Source of the DNA: Symbiodinium natans | Lineage: Eukaryota; Sar; Dinophyceae; Suessiales; Symbiodiniaceae | Assembly (NCBI GenBank): GCA_905221605.1 | Contig: CAJNDS010002437.1 | Span: forward strand, 132,501 to 196,500 | Length of the DNA stretch: 64,000 nucleotides | Reading direction: 5' to 3' | Shown here: positions 51,465-63,785 of the stretch, piece after piece | Position numbering within the stretch: position 1 is the first letter of the stretch | Layout: every line of letters begins with the position of its first letter | Notes under the pieces: generated by a model | Seen by the model: the letters and a program-made list of their open reading frames with translations, nothing else | Databases searched by the model: none | What the model was told of the DNA's origin: nothing | Position numbers and translations under genes: made by a program

Positions 51465-51526
51465 GGGGTTTAGGGTTTAGGGTTTAGGGTTTAGGGTTTA
51501 GGGTTTAGGGTTTAGGGTTTAGGGTT
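51465..51526. repeat. TTTAGGG array
   Basis: About nine units left of an exon-like piece. Confidence 0.9.
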
Positions 51527-51552
51527 CTTGGTTCTTTGTATGAGATTCTCAG

Positions 51553-53120
51553 GAGACGACCCTGCCTTTCTTGTCTTCTTCGATGCAGAGTCCCTACAGC
51601 GCACCCAGCGGCTCGAGCAAAGCTGCGATGCTCTAGCATCTTGGCATGGACGGGAGGGTTGAGGCTTAGGGTTTAGGGTTTAGGGTTTGGGGTTTGGGGT
51701 TTAGGCCGCATGATGTATCAGATTCGGCAGTATGAGGCTTTCTAGCTCAGCATATTCCATGTGATCTCCATCGTTCTGAGGCCTGGCACAAGAAGAGCCC
51801 TGTGCTCGCTCTGCTCGGCATCAGCGGATCGATGGCGCGAGTACAGATCTTCAGCGCAGCAGATGGGCCGCTTGGCCCTAAAATAGGTCCGGGTTTAGGG
51901 TTTAGGGTGGACAGGCTACAGCAGTGGTTTAGGGGTGTCGGGAGGTAGTTTAGACCACCTGCAGCAAGATACTTAGAGACGGGCCCTGGACTGAGGCAGG
52001 AGCATTTCCGCAGCCACGTGTTGGGCACGCACCCGGCCACGGCCCTCTGCTGGGCAAGATCACACCTTCTGATAGCAGGCCAGGAGCTGTGCCTGCGCCT
52101 CAGCTGGGGGGAGACCTTCGCGTGTGCCATTGGGTCATTCTCTAAATCAGGGTCCCTTTGAGTTGTTGGGTCCTACGCCGAGTACGGTACTGTACCCCCT
52201 AGCCGCAAAAGAAGGACCCAAGAAGGGACCTTAAGTTGGAGAACCACCCATCCGAAGCAAAGCTGCTTCTTGAGGTGTGTGGCCCTGCCACGTCGAAGGC
52301 CACTTTTCTGCAGCCTCCGCGCCGTCGGCGCGGCAGCCCATGGGTGCGGCCGAGCTCGTCGAGCTGCATCTAGCACCTCGGCGCGCTTCCGCTGGATGTA
52401 GATTGTCAAGATAGATAGATGCATAGATGACAATGAATACGCATATGAGCATACACATCTATATATATATATATATACATACATATACAACTACACAACT
52501 CATATCCATATTCATATTCATATTCTTATTCATATTCATATATACATGCATATTTATATTTGTATTTATATTTATACCTATATTTGTATTTATATTTGTG
52601 CTTATGTTTCCATATATTGTGCCCTGAGAAAGGATCCCTCCGAGCGATTTTTGGCCACGGTCCACCGGACCGGCCTGGTGAGGCGCGGAAGCAGCCCTCT
52701 TCGCAAGCATCCCAAACGCCTCCTTAGAGGTTTTGGGTTTAGGGTTTAGGGTTTAGGGTTTAGGGTTGCAGCCGCAAGCCCCGCGAAGCCTATAGGCCAG
52801 AGACAGCCGAATGCCAAATCACCATCAGCCCCAAGCGCCCTGAACCAAAACCTTGGCGTCAGGGCCTGGTGGGCAGACGAGCTTCCAAAGGCCGGATGCT
52901 GATCTCAAAGTTTGCTGCACGGGGCTTGGGGTTTACAGGGTTCAGGTCTTCGGGCTTCGGAGGACTGATGTGCATCATGTCCTTTGCGAGCACGAACCCT
53001 AGAAACCCTAAGCCCTAAACATCCTGAGCTGCGTCTTAGCATCACCCAGGGCAAGTTCCGCCGCCGCGCCGTCACAGAGACGGTGCTGGGCTGCTGTGGC
53101 GAGGTGCTACCAGCCGTGGA
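51553..53120 (+). CDS. Exon group of an unknown, possibly WD-repeat gene
   Basis: Six open, protein-like pieces lie in order: 51553-51652 (PAFLVFFDAESLQRTQRLEQ), 51746-51880 (KKSPVLALLGISGSMARVQI), 52003-52130 (LGTHPATALCWARSHLLIAG), 52628-52727 (DPSERFLATVHRTGLVRRGS), 52765-52907 (NQNLGVRAWWADELPKAGC) and 53030-53120 (HPELRLSITQGKFRRRAVTE). The third resembles a WD-repeat strand (H...P-x-T-A-L-x-W...L-L-I-A-G). TTTAGGG tracts lie next to most pieces. Joining is not verified and an AT-rich block splits pieces 3 and 4. Confidence 0.35.
52390..52620. repeat. AT-rich microsatellite (ATTCAT/TATTTA)
   Basis: TATATA, then ATTCAT and TATTTATATT units; false Ile/Phe/Tyr frames. Confidence 0.85.
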
Positions 53121-53184
53121 GGGTTTAGGGTTGAGGATTTAGGGTTTAGGGCTTAAGGTTCTAGCGTTTAGAGCAATTCTAGCT

Positions 53185-53315
53185 CTATCTGGGGGGTTTA
53201 CAATCATAAGGGACCCCCTAATATCGACCCCCCAAAATAGTAGGAGCCCCCTTCTAGTGACCCGCAAGCAAGTACCCCCGAATATCGTAAACCCCTATAT
53301 AAGTCTTATACTTTT
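53185..53315. mobile_element. MITE family E (GGGGGTTTAC ends)
   Basis: Ends GGGGGGTTTACAATCATAAG and AATATCGTAAACCCC. Relatives or fragments: 34770-34905, 36798-36850, 37050-37150, 45515-45700 and 59325-59420. Confidence 0.6.
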
Positions 53316-53489
53316 GTTCTGCAAAGAGACCGAAAGAGAGTCAGGGTTTAGGGTTTAGGGTTAGGGTTTAGGGTTTTGGGTTTTGGGGTTTAGGGTTTAG
53401 GGTTTGCCCCCCAAGTCAGCTCCAGCTTCGTCAGGTTCTGCAGGGGCATTGCCAGGCTGCGAGCTGGGCACCAGGGTGGCTCATCTACA

Positions 53490-53990
53490 TTAACATTACT
53501 TGGCTTTCTTCTGGCTGGCTGTTAGGACTTTAACTTTTTGGGTTTTTGTAGAGACTACAATAAGGAGCCGAGAAGTTAAACTTTTGGGAGGGGTTCAGAA
53601 GCCATTTCATGTATACAAGGTCGGACCTCATACATAAGCATGTATGTATAGGAATATTTCGGTAACAGAATATATAAAAACTCATAACATATAGCGGTAA
53701 CGCGCAATATGTAGTTTATGACTTCATTTTCCTCATGCAATGTATAGTGTAGAACTCATAGCCTATAGTGTATGTTTTGGGCATTCAGTGCTCCAAGATC
53801 TGAAATACAGAAACCTATTGTACATTATTCTATACTTTGAATCTGTCATCTTCCTATGCTTTATGTCGTCTATGTAATATATAATCTGCATTGTAGATGT
53901 TTTCTATATGTATATATATATATACCATATGGCAAATGATACTTTATGGCAAATGATACAATACGTTATGTTACCTATATATACATACAT
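53490..53990. other. AT-rich, no gene
   Basis: Contains AACTTTTTGGGTTTTTGTAG paired with an inverted AAGTTAAACTTTTGGG segment and TATATA repeats. Confidence 0.4.
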
Positions 53991-53991
53991 A

Positions 53992-54260
53992 CACCCCCGG
54001 GCCGAAAGTTTCGACCCACGGCACATGTTGGATGGCATGCAGACAGTGAAGGCTCCCGCGGAGTAGCGGAGCGCCGAGAAGTAGCGTTTTCCCTACGCCT
54101 GCTAGCGGAGAAATTAATACCCCGTTTTGAAAATATAGTACTATAGAAGCTCCGGAGGAGGCCCCCAGCCCCATTGTGTCAGGAGTCTATGGGGAAGAGG
54201 GTGGGGTATGGGTGTAAGAACCCCAAGATGTTGGTGGGTCGAACTATCGGCCCGGCGCAG
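53992..54260 (+). repeat. 269-bp exact direct repeat, copy 1
   Basis: Identical as read to 54836-55104 (offset 844). Begins CACCCCCGGGCCGAAAGTTT and ends CGGCCCGGCGCAG. Confidence 0.9.
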
Positions 54261-54835
54261 CATGCATTTTGGTTGCCAGAGTTTGCTTCAAAAAGATCCC
54301 ACCTTTTTGAAGTTTGGGCAAAACCAGTGCTCCCGAACGCATGCTGCGCCAGGCCGAAAGTTCGTCGCACTCACAACATAAGACAAGAAGACAGCAGAAA
54401 ACCCCCTCTCCCTCTTAGACTCCTGCACTCCAATAGCGCCGGGTCCTCCTCCGGAACATTAAAAACAGTATAAGTTTATTCCAGGGGATTAATTCCTCCG
54501 CTGGGCAGGCTAGAACAAAACCATGATGCAATACTCCGGTGTCCTCCGTCAACTTTGTCTTGTCAAGAGCGACGAAACTTTATTCCTGGTCATGCTCCTC
54601 ACAAGGCCGTTTCCACTAAAAAACCCGGCGCGCAGGACCTGGCCGGCGTCAGCATCGCACAGAGCGTGCGTTTTTTTCTGGCTAGAGTCTGCTTCAAAAA
54701 GTGCTTCCGGAAGGCAGCGTGCGTTTTGGACAGCAGCATGCGTTTTTGGTGGCCAGAGTCTGCTTAAAAAGTTTTTACGGAAGGCAGCATGCGTTTTGGT
54801 GGCCAGAGTCTGCTTCAAAAAGTGCTTACGGAAGG
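54261..54835 (+). repeat. Segment between the direct repeats
   Basis: 575 bp. Holds three to four diverged copies of a GCCAGAGTCTGCTTCAAAAA / GCATGCGTTTT unit. No coding domain for a retroelement. Confidence 0.6.
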
Positions 54836-55104
54836 CACCCCCGGGCCGAAAGTTTCGACCCACGGCACATGTTGGATGGCATGCAGACAGTGAAGGCTCC
54901 CGCGGAGTAGCGGAGCGCCGAGAAGTAGCGTTTTCCCTACGCCTGCTAGCGGAGAAATTAATACCCCGTTTTGAAAATATAGTACTATAGAAGCTCCGGA
55001 GGAGGCCCCCAGCCCCATTGTGTCAGGAGTCTATGGGGAAGAGGGTGGGGTATGGGTGTAAGAACCCCAAGATGTTGGTGGGTCGAACTATCGGCCCGGC
55101 GCAG
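54836..55104 (+). repeat. 269-bp exact direct repeat, copy 2
   Basis: See copy 1. Confidence 0.9.
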
Positions 55105-55282
55105 TATATACATATTGTATTGAGCATAGTATACAGTGTAGAATAGAAGTATATGCAGGATGTATGGGATGTAGGATTTTGGCTTTCGCAACGCGTTCCT
55201 TTCTCGGTTGCCACCTTGCTTGCCTATAGTCTTGCCTGCACGAGACACTGCTCCTTGGACTTCATTCCGTCCACGGACGCCC

Positions 55283-55313
<31 letters not shown>

Positions 55314-55660
55314 TTATATCGTTCCATACTAAACACACACATAAATAAATAAATATAAATATAAGTATATATATATATATACATATATATATGTATATAT
55401 GGTATCATTATCATCTACTTCCTCTTCTTCTCGATGCTTGATATTCTTCTTTATTATTATTGTTCTTATTAAGAATTTTTTCTTGTTTTTTGTACATATA
55501 TGTATATACTATACTATATGATCTCACACTATGTAGATATGCATATACTTGGATATGTGAGGTACGGGCCCGCGATTCTGGCAACTCTCGGTGTGCAGCA
55601 AGACATAACGGCAGCCCCCTCGGAGTGAGGCTTTGCAGAGAGGCGTCAAGTAGTCAGCTC
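55105..55660. other. AT-rich, no gene
   Basis: TATATA and AAATA microsatellites at 55280-55400. Confidence 0.45.
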
Positions 55661-55813
55661 TCTAACCCCAAAATTTAGGGTTCAGGGTTTTAGGGTTTAG
55701 GGTTTAGGGTTTGGGATTGGGGGTTTGGGGTTTAGGGTTTAGGGGCCCTTTTCGATGCAAAAGTGAGGATGCCCAAACAAAAGCGGTGCCAAAACTTTTT
55801 GAGACCTGCCTAG

Positions 55814-56170
55814 GTGCTGCTGTCATCTGTCGTTCCTTTGCGTGAGTTGTGTCACGGTGTGTTCAGCACCTCGCTGGTCTGCAATAAGGTCTGGCGCGAA
55901 TGCGTCCTGGAAGAAGTTCCTGGTTTCACAGCAGAAGCTGCAGCCCCAGGGGAAGCCCCCGGTGGAGCCAAGCGCGTGGAGTCGTTTTGCAAGCTAGGAA
56001 TGCGAGTCACTCCTGATACTGCTTTTGAGGCTCACTGGTCTGCTGCAGACGTCGGCCATGCCTTTGCAATGGCATGGGTGCTGCCGTGCATAGATGCCGG
56101 GCAGTCGGAGGCAGGACAGTTGGGCTGTGCACGTCCTGTCTGCGTTGCTTGTGAGCTGGGCCCTGGTTAA
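55814..56170 (+). CDS. Candidate exon, unknown gene
   Basis: 118-codon open frame with protein-like composition (FEAHWSAADVGHAFAMAWVL). No family named. Probably one exon, since neighbouring pieces open in other frames. Confidence 0.4.
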   Translation: MLLSSVVPLRELCHGVFSTSLVCNKVWRECVLEEVPGFTAEAAAPGEAPGGAKRVESFCKLGMRVTPDTAFEAHWSAADVGHAFAMAWVLPCIDAGQSEAGQLGCARPVCVACELGPG

Positions 56171-56337
56171 GGAGACGCGAGACTGGTGGGGCCAGAGTTC
56201 AGAATCACTGCCTCTTCGCCCCACTCGACATGCTTCATCTGGTCAAGCGTGGCCTGAAGGGCCACGCACAATCGAGCTGGTCGGATGGGGAAAGACTCGA
56301 ACCAGGGCAGAGGGAATCAGGACCCGCTTTGCCTGCA

Positions 56338-56760
56338 GGTGCTCGTGGGCGAGACCACCTGTTACATCGAGCTGGCAGCCAAGGGCGCACCAGGCTGTGC
56401 CTGGCAGGGCCCGCTGATGTCGAGCTGTCGCCAGGCTCGTGCATGTCTTTTGTGCTCGTTCAGCTGCGCTCTGTTTGTGCTCCGTTGTTCTCGCTGCATT
56501 CCCTGAGCCCTCCCGTCAGTTGCCAAATCTACCTGCTGCCGGACCTGACCGCTGCAGCACGAGCTTGGGCAGCGCAGGCTCGAGTCTCTTGAGCTTCGAG
56601 CTGAATTCAGCTGAGCCGGGCGCCAAACTCTGCCTAACTTCATGGCAGGAATCCTTCAGATTAAGAAGGAGCTGGGCAGCGCCTCCTTTGACGTCTGGCT
56701 GTGCTCCGCAAGCGTGGCGCCCTATCCTGCCAACAGGCTATTTGCATCTATTTGCATACC
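56338..56760 (+). CDS. Two candidate exons, unknown gene
   Basis: 56338-56432 reads VLVGETTCYIELAAKGAPGC then AWQGPLMSSCRQ. 56641-56745 reads MAGILQIKKELGSASFDVWL then CSASVAPYPANRL. Confidence 0.35.
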
Positions 56761-56917
56761 ATTGTATATGCCTTGTCGATGAGGCGGCGATTTGCAACGT
56801 ATCTGCCTCGACAGCAACTCGATGTCCGTGGAAGCAGCCGCAGGCATGGATGGAGGACATTCGAAAGGGAGTAGCACTCGATTGAGGTCAAATTGCAACA
56901 AGTAATAAGATCAATCA

Positions 56918-56951
<34 letters not shown>

Positions 56952-57173
56952 GTCTACAGCTGGCAGAAGCCTCGACCAGGCGGTGTGCTTCCATGCTGCT
57001 CTCTGGCAGACCCCGAGCTGCCAGAGGACGATCAACATTAGGGTTTAGGGTTTAGGGCTTAGGGTTTGGGGTATATGTACGGTACAACGTGTACGGTCTA
57101 CAGCATATCATATACTTAGCTTCACTAGTTCGATCTGTGTTTTCGGTGTGAAGCGGATAGGAGTCGCCTCCTT

Positions 57174-57530
57174 TGACTGTGGCGGAAGTGGCACTTCATG
57201 GTTACTGGGGCTTCGTTGCCCTGCTGCTGCGCGGAATCGGCGGATCTTTCGTGTGGGTCGCCGAAATACCTGAGCCGCCTGACTTAAGCAGAATCCCGGT
57301 CCTTGCTTGAAGGTTCATGAGTAGTTGCGAGTCGTGGTATAGGGTTTAGGGTTTAGGGTTCAGGGTTTAGGGTTTACATCTGCCTACATGAACCTTCACG
57401 TGTTGATGCCGCGCTCGAGCAGAGGGAGCTGTGACACTGGCTGGAAGATCAGGTCCCGTGCGCAGTTTGAGCTGGGACGATATCATCTGCCCGAAGGCAC
57501 GTGTTTGTGGAAGCTTGTGGGGTTAGGAGT
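57174..57530 (+). CDS. Two candidate exons, unknown gene
   Basis: 57172-57300 reads VAEVALHGYWGFVALLLRGI then GGSFVWVAEIPEPPDLSRIP, possibly membrane. 57412-57525 reads DTGWKIRSRAQFELGRYHLP then EGTCLWKLVG. Confidence 0.3.
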
Positions 57531-57619
57531 TTTATATGTAAAAAACAAAACATATATATATATGTGGGTGCGAGTCAAAAGTCTAGGTATGTAACTGGCT
57601 TCCGGGCGTCTTTCCGCGA

Positions 57620-58165
57620 CATAGGGCTTGTAACAAAGCCGTTCTCCTTGCGACAAGCAGCGTCCGCGACAAACCTGCGCGACAAGCCTCCGCGACAAGC
57701 CTGTGCGACAAGCCCCTTCTTATATGAGTATGCCATGTCGCTACGCAGGCAAGCTTTTGTGAGCTCTTCTTTGGAACTGTGCAGGTGAAGCCCTGAATGC
57801 AACGGTTATGGGTACCCGCTCCGCGACATGTCCTGCGACATACCGCGACAAGTCATCAAGTGGCCCTGGCCAATACTTACCTGTTTTCCGATCGCCTCAT
57901 GTGTCGCGAGAAGCCGCGCCAATTGAGGGCACCTGTGGTGCAGGTCAGGCAGGCCGATATTTCGGGCTTAGGGTTGAGGGTTTAAAGGGTTGAGAAGTCG
58001 GCTATAGTTCGGCTATGTTGCTGTTGAAGTACGGATTTCATATTACCCTTCAAGAGCAGCGTGCGAAACAGCCGCGACAAACCCCGCGACATACGTATGA
58101 AACAAGTGGGCGCGACATACGCATGTAACACAGGCGGGGGGGCGGGACACCGCGACATACCCCCA
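57620..58165 (+). repeat. CGCGACA short-repeat region
   Basis: Clustered GCGACAAGCC (57655-57715) and CCGCGACATAC/CGCGACAAA (57820-58160) words; about 15 occurrences. Confidence 0.7.
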
Positions 58166-58426
58166 TTTAGACCCACAGCCATGTATACATATATATATAT
58201 ATATTTATTTATTTATTTATTTATATTTATATTTATTTATGATCACATATATATGTATATGCATATGCAGAAGGTTAGTCGCTGTGCGAAAAAAGCAGTT
58301 TTCCTGCTGCGCTAAGATCTGCAGGTGACATCCTGAGCGACCAGGCGATGGGTACCATGAACTGTTGGGAGCTTAGGGTTTAGGGTTTAGGGTTTTGGGT
58401 TTAGGGTTTAGGGTTGTAAGCACCTC

Positions 58427-58526
58427 TTGGGATGTTCCCCCTTATACTAACAGTCCTTGATAGGGATCATAGTACCCCAATTTTGATCCCAATTAAGGAC
58501 GGGTAATAGAAGGGCGAACATCCCAA
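58427..58526. mobile_element. MITE family A copy
   Basis: Ends TTGGGATGTTCCCCCTTATA and GGGCGAACATCCCAA. 100 bp, directly after a TTTAGGG tract. Confidence 0.75.
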
Positions 58527-58559
58527 AACACTTCCTACAAGAGTACAAGAGAACCCCCC

Positions 58560-61070
58560 TTTGCAAAAAAGGAGCCCTGTGAGGGAACCTCCCCCTCAAC
58601 CTTGAGCCCTAAACCCTAAACCCTAAACCCTTAACCCTAATGATCACACCATGCTACCCAGGCCCCGGCCTCAGCGGCCTCGTGTGGGTTCCCGGCCCTC
58701 GACTGCCTCCTCGACTCCTGAGCACCTGGGGTGAACTTAGAATAAATTTCTATGGGTTCTAATCCCTATATACCCTTAATAGCCCATAGAAAGTTAAATT
58801 TTCACAGGGCCCCCAAATCCCCCCCAGGCATGGGTGCCCAACACCTCCTTGCCACCTCCTTGGACAACTCCGGGACGCTGCATCCCTGGGCCGAGGCGGT
58901 TTAGGGTTTAGGGTTTAGGGTTTAGGCTTCCCGAAGGTAGACCTTAGAGCTGACATGCCTCCGAAATGCTCGGATGTCGTCCCTGCAGGTGAGTTGGAGC
59001 TCAGACACTCACCTTCCCGTTTGTGATGTCCAGCAGCTCCATGCCCCTGCCGAACAGGCACCTGCAAGATCTGCAAGTCTCGCTAGTTCGTAGGAAATTA
59101 TGGACTGGAAGCAAGTGCCTCATACCCCTTTGAGTGATTACAAGGGGAAGCCCAAATTCCCGGCTAAGCAAGGTAAGGCAGTTTGTGAACGGATGTGAAT
59201 GAACCGCTGTGGCCTGCTTGTGCGCAGAAGACAGGCGGGGAATTTGCTTTCCCTCGTGATTCAAGACGATTGCGCCAGCTATGTTCTCGCACGCGTCGAG
59301 GCGATGGCCAATCAAGCAGGATTTGGGGGTCTACGAAAGTAGGGACCCCCAATCTAGATCCCACATAGTAGGATTCCCTTACAATAAGGACCACAGTAAG
59401 GTACCCCTAATGTCGGAAACCCTAAACCCTAAACCCTAAACCCTAAACCCTAAACCCTAAACCCTCAACCCTCAACCCTCAACCCTCAACCCTAAACCCT
59501 AAACCCTAAACCCTAAACCCTAAACCCTAAACCCTAAACCCTAAACCCAATCTGAACCCTCTGCAGGTGTCCAGCAGCAGCTCAGCTGTGCCCGTCCTCG
59601 AGCCACTTTTTCGTCACAGGTGTCTACTGACCTGTTCAAGGGCAGCCTCGGTCTACTCTGATGCTGTTTAGGGTTTAGGGTTTAGGGTTTAGGGTTTCGG
59701 GTTTAGGGTTTAGGGTTTAGGGTTTTGTGACAGGCTCTGGGCATCTTGTCCGCAGTTTGGAGCCTTTGCATTCGAGTGGCGCCGTGCTCAGTTGACCCAT
59801 TCCTGTGACATCGGCTAGCAGAATGTTTTGTGAACGCAGCTTGAGAAGCATGCCCAACAGTGGCAACAGAGGTTGCAGTTCCATAGCTTAGCAAGCACAC
59901 AAAGCAAGAACTTGGTTGCTTTCTTAGACAGAACGTTCTTCACCTTCAAAGCACATTCACACACGCGCACACACACACACATATATATATATATGTATAT
60001 GTATAGCTTCTTCGATCATGAACTACATTGGATATTGAGCAGAGACACCGCGGTCTTCCTGCTGCTCTTCAGGCTCGGGTCATTCTCTGCCATGGCTCCG
60101 GGCGCGTCTTGACAGCAGCCCTGAACTGCCCCCTTTCCCTCCTTTAAAGGGTTCTGATGTATGACAATGTGTGGGCCCATATGGGCCCTGAATTTGTATA
60201 GGGATAAGGGGTATTTAAGGGCTGCCCTCCTACGCGAAGGAAGTGCGCAATCACCCCAATTAGTCGAGGCTTAAAGGCAATCTGCTCGCAACGTGATGGT
60301 TCTTTCTTTTTCAGGTACTCGTCTGCATTTCTTTACGTGTGCCATCGCAATGTACTTGTGCGATCTGGTGGGTTTCTTCTGACACCAAGGATATCTCTGG
60401 CCAGTTTGCCTCGTGGGCACCTGGTTCAGATGAAGTGATCGTTCGGACGCTGGAGATTGAGGCCAGCATGATGTGGCATCATGCGAAGACAAGGGCTAGA
60501 TTACTGTCCACGTCACGCTGGCTACCAGGACCCGGCTACAGGCACTGCTCGCCCCTCAGTGCTGCTGGCTGATCTTCAGTATTCTTCAGTGATGTTCGAT
60601 GGCAGCCCCCAGCCAATCATGCTCGTAAGGCCTGTCACGGAATCTAGCTCCGTGTTTTCTTGCGGGAGATGCCGTTTACTATGCTATCTCTTAAGCAAGG
60701 CGCTCTGGGAAAACACTAAAAACACGTCCGGGACCCTATCAGGTCCGGGCCGGCGAGATGCTGCGGGCGCCGCTGAACGCATGTTCGGAGACTCCGCAAG
60801 GCCAGCCCCCGCCCCCCCCATGGCTCGGTGAAGCAGGCGGTTGAGGGTTTAGGGTTTCGGGTGTAGGGTTTAGGGTTTCGGGTTTAGGGTTTAGGCATCT
60901 TGCGTGCTGTTGCTCTCGTGTGCTTCGGCCTCGCTGGCAGTAGCCTCGAACCTGAAGCAGCGACACAAACAAGGTTTCCAGTCGCATGCGCCTTTCTGGG
61001 ACGGAAATGAAGCTTGCATGTTATAGGGTCGTTGACAAGAACCGCTACCCTGAGAAGATGATGTACGTAC
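58560..61070. other. Sparse region, weak exon-like pieces only
   Basis: 58828-58890 (MGAQHLLATSLDNSGTLHPW), 60375-60450 (DISGQFASWAPGSDEVIVRT) and 60593-60625 are open. A CCCTAAA/CCCTCAA array lies at 59415-59548 and TTTAGGG at 59665-59725 and 60845-60895. Confidence 0.3.
59415..59548. repeat. CCCTAAA array with CCCTCAA block
   Basis: About 19 units with a central run of CCCTCAA. Confidence 0.95.
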
Positions 61071-61141
61071 GTACATGGTTTGCATCATCATATTATATCT
61101 CTCTCCCTCTCCCTCCCTCTCTCACTCTCTTGTCCCGCGTA

Positions 61142-61763
<622 letters not shown>

Positions 61764-61812
<49 letters not shown>

Positions 61813-61813
61813 G
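61764..61813 (+). repeat. (TTGC)n microsatellite
   Basis: About 12 copies, directly adjoining the AC repeat. Confidence 0.95.
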
Positions 61814-63470
61814 AGGGTTCGGCTTTTGTAGTTATGCAGGGGGGTGGTGACTGTGGGTTGGGGGCTGCAAACGTATCTGCAACAACGGTTGCACCGTGGG
61901 AGCATACTACATAGTCTCGCGAGTTGTGGTGCCAGAACCTAACCTGACAACTCTCTTCACAGAGGGTGCGAACCTGCGAGTCCATAAACTCCGTCGTCTG
62001 GGGTAGCTCTGGCTTTGCCCAATTAAGTGTGTTTTGTGTGTGTAAGCGTATCTTTCACTAAGCAACACGAACTACAAACATGGTCTGACTTGTCTGAGGT
62101 CTTGAGTACTTTGTTGTGATGTCTTGCATCCAGACATGGCATAGGCGGCTGTGCACCCGACTCTGCCAGCCCCTCTTTATCATTTAAGGCATATATTCCT
62201 TAATTAAGGAGTATTGGGCTCTCTGGGAAGCTTAGGGGGCCTTAGGGAGTAGCGGCTCTCTGCTGAAGCGAGGTGGCGTTCTGCGGCTTCAGCTGTGTGA
62301 CGAGTTCCTGGTTGCGCTGACCACCCGTGCAGAGGCGACTGCCAAACGCCGCAGGAGAGCTGATGTAGGGTTTAGGGTTTAGGGTTTAGGGTTTAGGGTT
62401 TAGGGTTTAGGGTTCGGAACCCCTTGCCAGATACTGGTATGGTCCCTGGTTGCTGTCGATTTGGAGGCTGCCCGGCGTGGCTGGCATGTTTGCGGGCTAG
62501 ATGGAATATGGAACATAACACATATCTGGATAAGTCGGGTCTACAAAACGTGTCAAGGCATGATGATGCTGTTTCTCAAAGTCTCACTCTGTGCACCTAG
62601 GTACTACTATATTATTACTACGACAGGCCTGAAGTGACGCTCCCAAAGCCTGTGAACGCAGCAAGGAAATCTATCATGCCAGCCCATGCCAGTGTAATCC
62701 AGAAACAAGCTCGGCCGAATAAGCAAGAAACACCCTAAACCCCTAAACCCCTAAACCCCTAAACCCCTAAACCCCTAAAACCCTAAACCCCTAAAACCCC
62801 TAAAACCCCTAAAGCCCCTAAACCCTAAACCACTGCATCGTTGAGCGTCGCCTCCTTGGGACCCTTGGCCTGTCGACTGTGCTGTCGGTGCGCATCAGAC
62901 CCGGAAGACAGGCTCAGCTACCGCCACACCCTGGGAACGCATCAGCTCAAGCAAGGTGGCCTGATTTTTCGGAGAGACAGTTGCAACTTATAAATAATAT
63001 CATAATTAGTAATCGTAAAAATACTAGTACGAATTATAAACAATATATATATATATATATATACGAATTATAATCGTAGTAATACCAGTACTAAAAAAAT
63101 AAAAGTACCTGCAGAGAAGCAAGAAATGGGAATTACCAAGCTCGGCTCCTGAAGAGGCTCTGCGAAGAAGGACGATGCCGTGCCTTTCCGGCCGTGGAAT
63201 CGTCATGGGCCCGTGAACCAGAGCGGCCAAGCCCCTCAGAACCAAGCGAGCCACGCCTGGAGATGAACCTCCTGGCTCTTGGTAGGGAAGGAGGGAAGTG
63301 GGTGCCTTCTATCCCCCTATTCCTGCCCTTAATTAGCAGGGAATGAGGGACGTGGGTGCCTTCTATTTCCCTATATCTACCCTTATGCCTTCTCCAAGTT
63401 CTTGCGCGAGCCGAGGCAGGACCGTGGCACTCAGCATCGTCTGGACCTTGGCGGCTTTTTGGGCTTCCCA
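61814..63470. other. No supported gene
   Basis: TTTAGGG at 62365-62415, CCCCTAAA array at 62733-62833, AT repeat at 63040-63062, and an AGGGAATGAGGGAC element end at 63339. Only short competing frames. Confidence 0.35.
62733..62833. repeat. CCCCTAAA variant array
   Basis: Eight-base CCCCTAAA and CCCCTAAAA units, about 12 copies. Confidence 0.95.
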
Positions 63471-63474
63471 AGCG

Positions 63475-63562
63475 CATGTTTAGGGTTTGGGGTTTAGGGT
63501 TTAGGGTTTAGGGTTTAGGGTTTAGGGTTAGGGTTTAGGGTTTAGGGTTAAGGGTTTTGGGT
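63475..63562. repeat. TTTAGGG array
   Basis: About 12 units. A short exon-like piece follows (63580-63650, ASGNFTLGDLCLHRCAGEAI). Confidence 0.9.
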
Positions 63563-63651
63563 GAAACCCTCTTTTCCTGAGGATGCATCTGGCAACTTCA
63601 CCCTTGGCGACCTCTGCCTTCACCGCTGTGCAGGCGAAGCCATCCGAATGG

Positions 63652-63785
63652 TGTGTATATATATATAGTTATATATAATTATATATATATAGATATATAG
63701 TACTACATATATATATATATATGTATGTAATATATATATATATATGTATATATGTATATGTATATATGTATATGTATATAATATG
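63652..63785. repeat. AT microsatellite
   Basis: TATATA/GTATAT repeats. Confidence 0.9.

Noticed and set aside
53992-55104. A full LTR retrotransposon
   Set aside because: The 575-bp core has no gag or pol coding capacity; kept only as a repeat pair.
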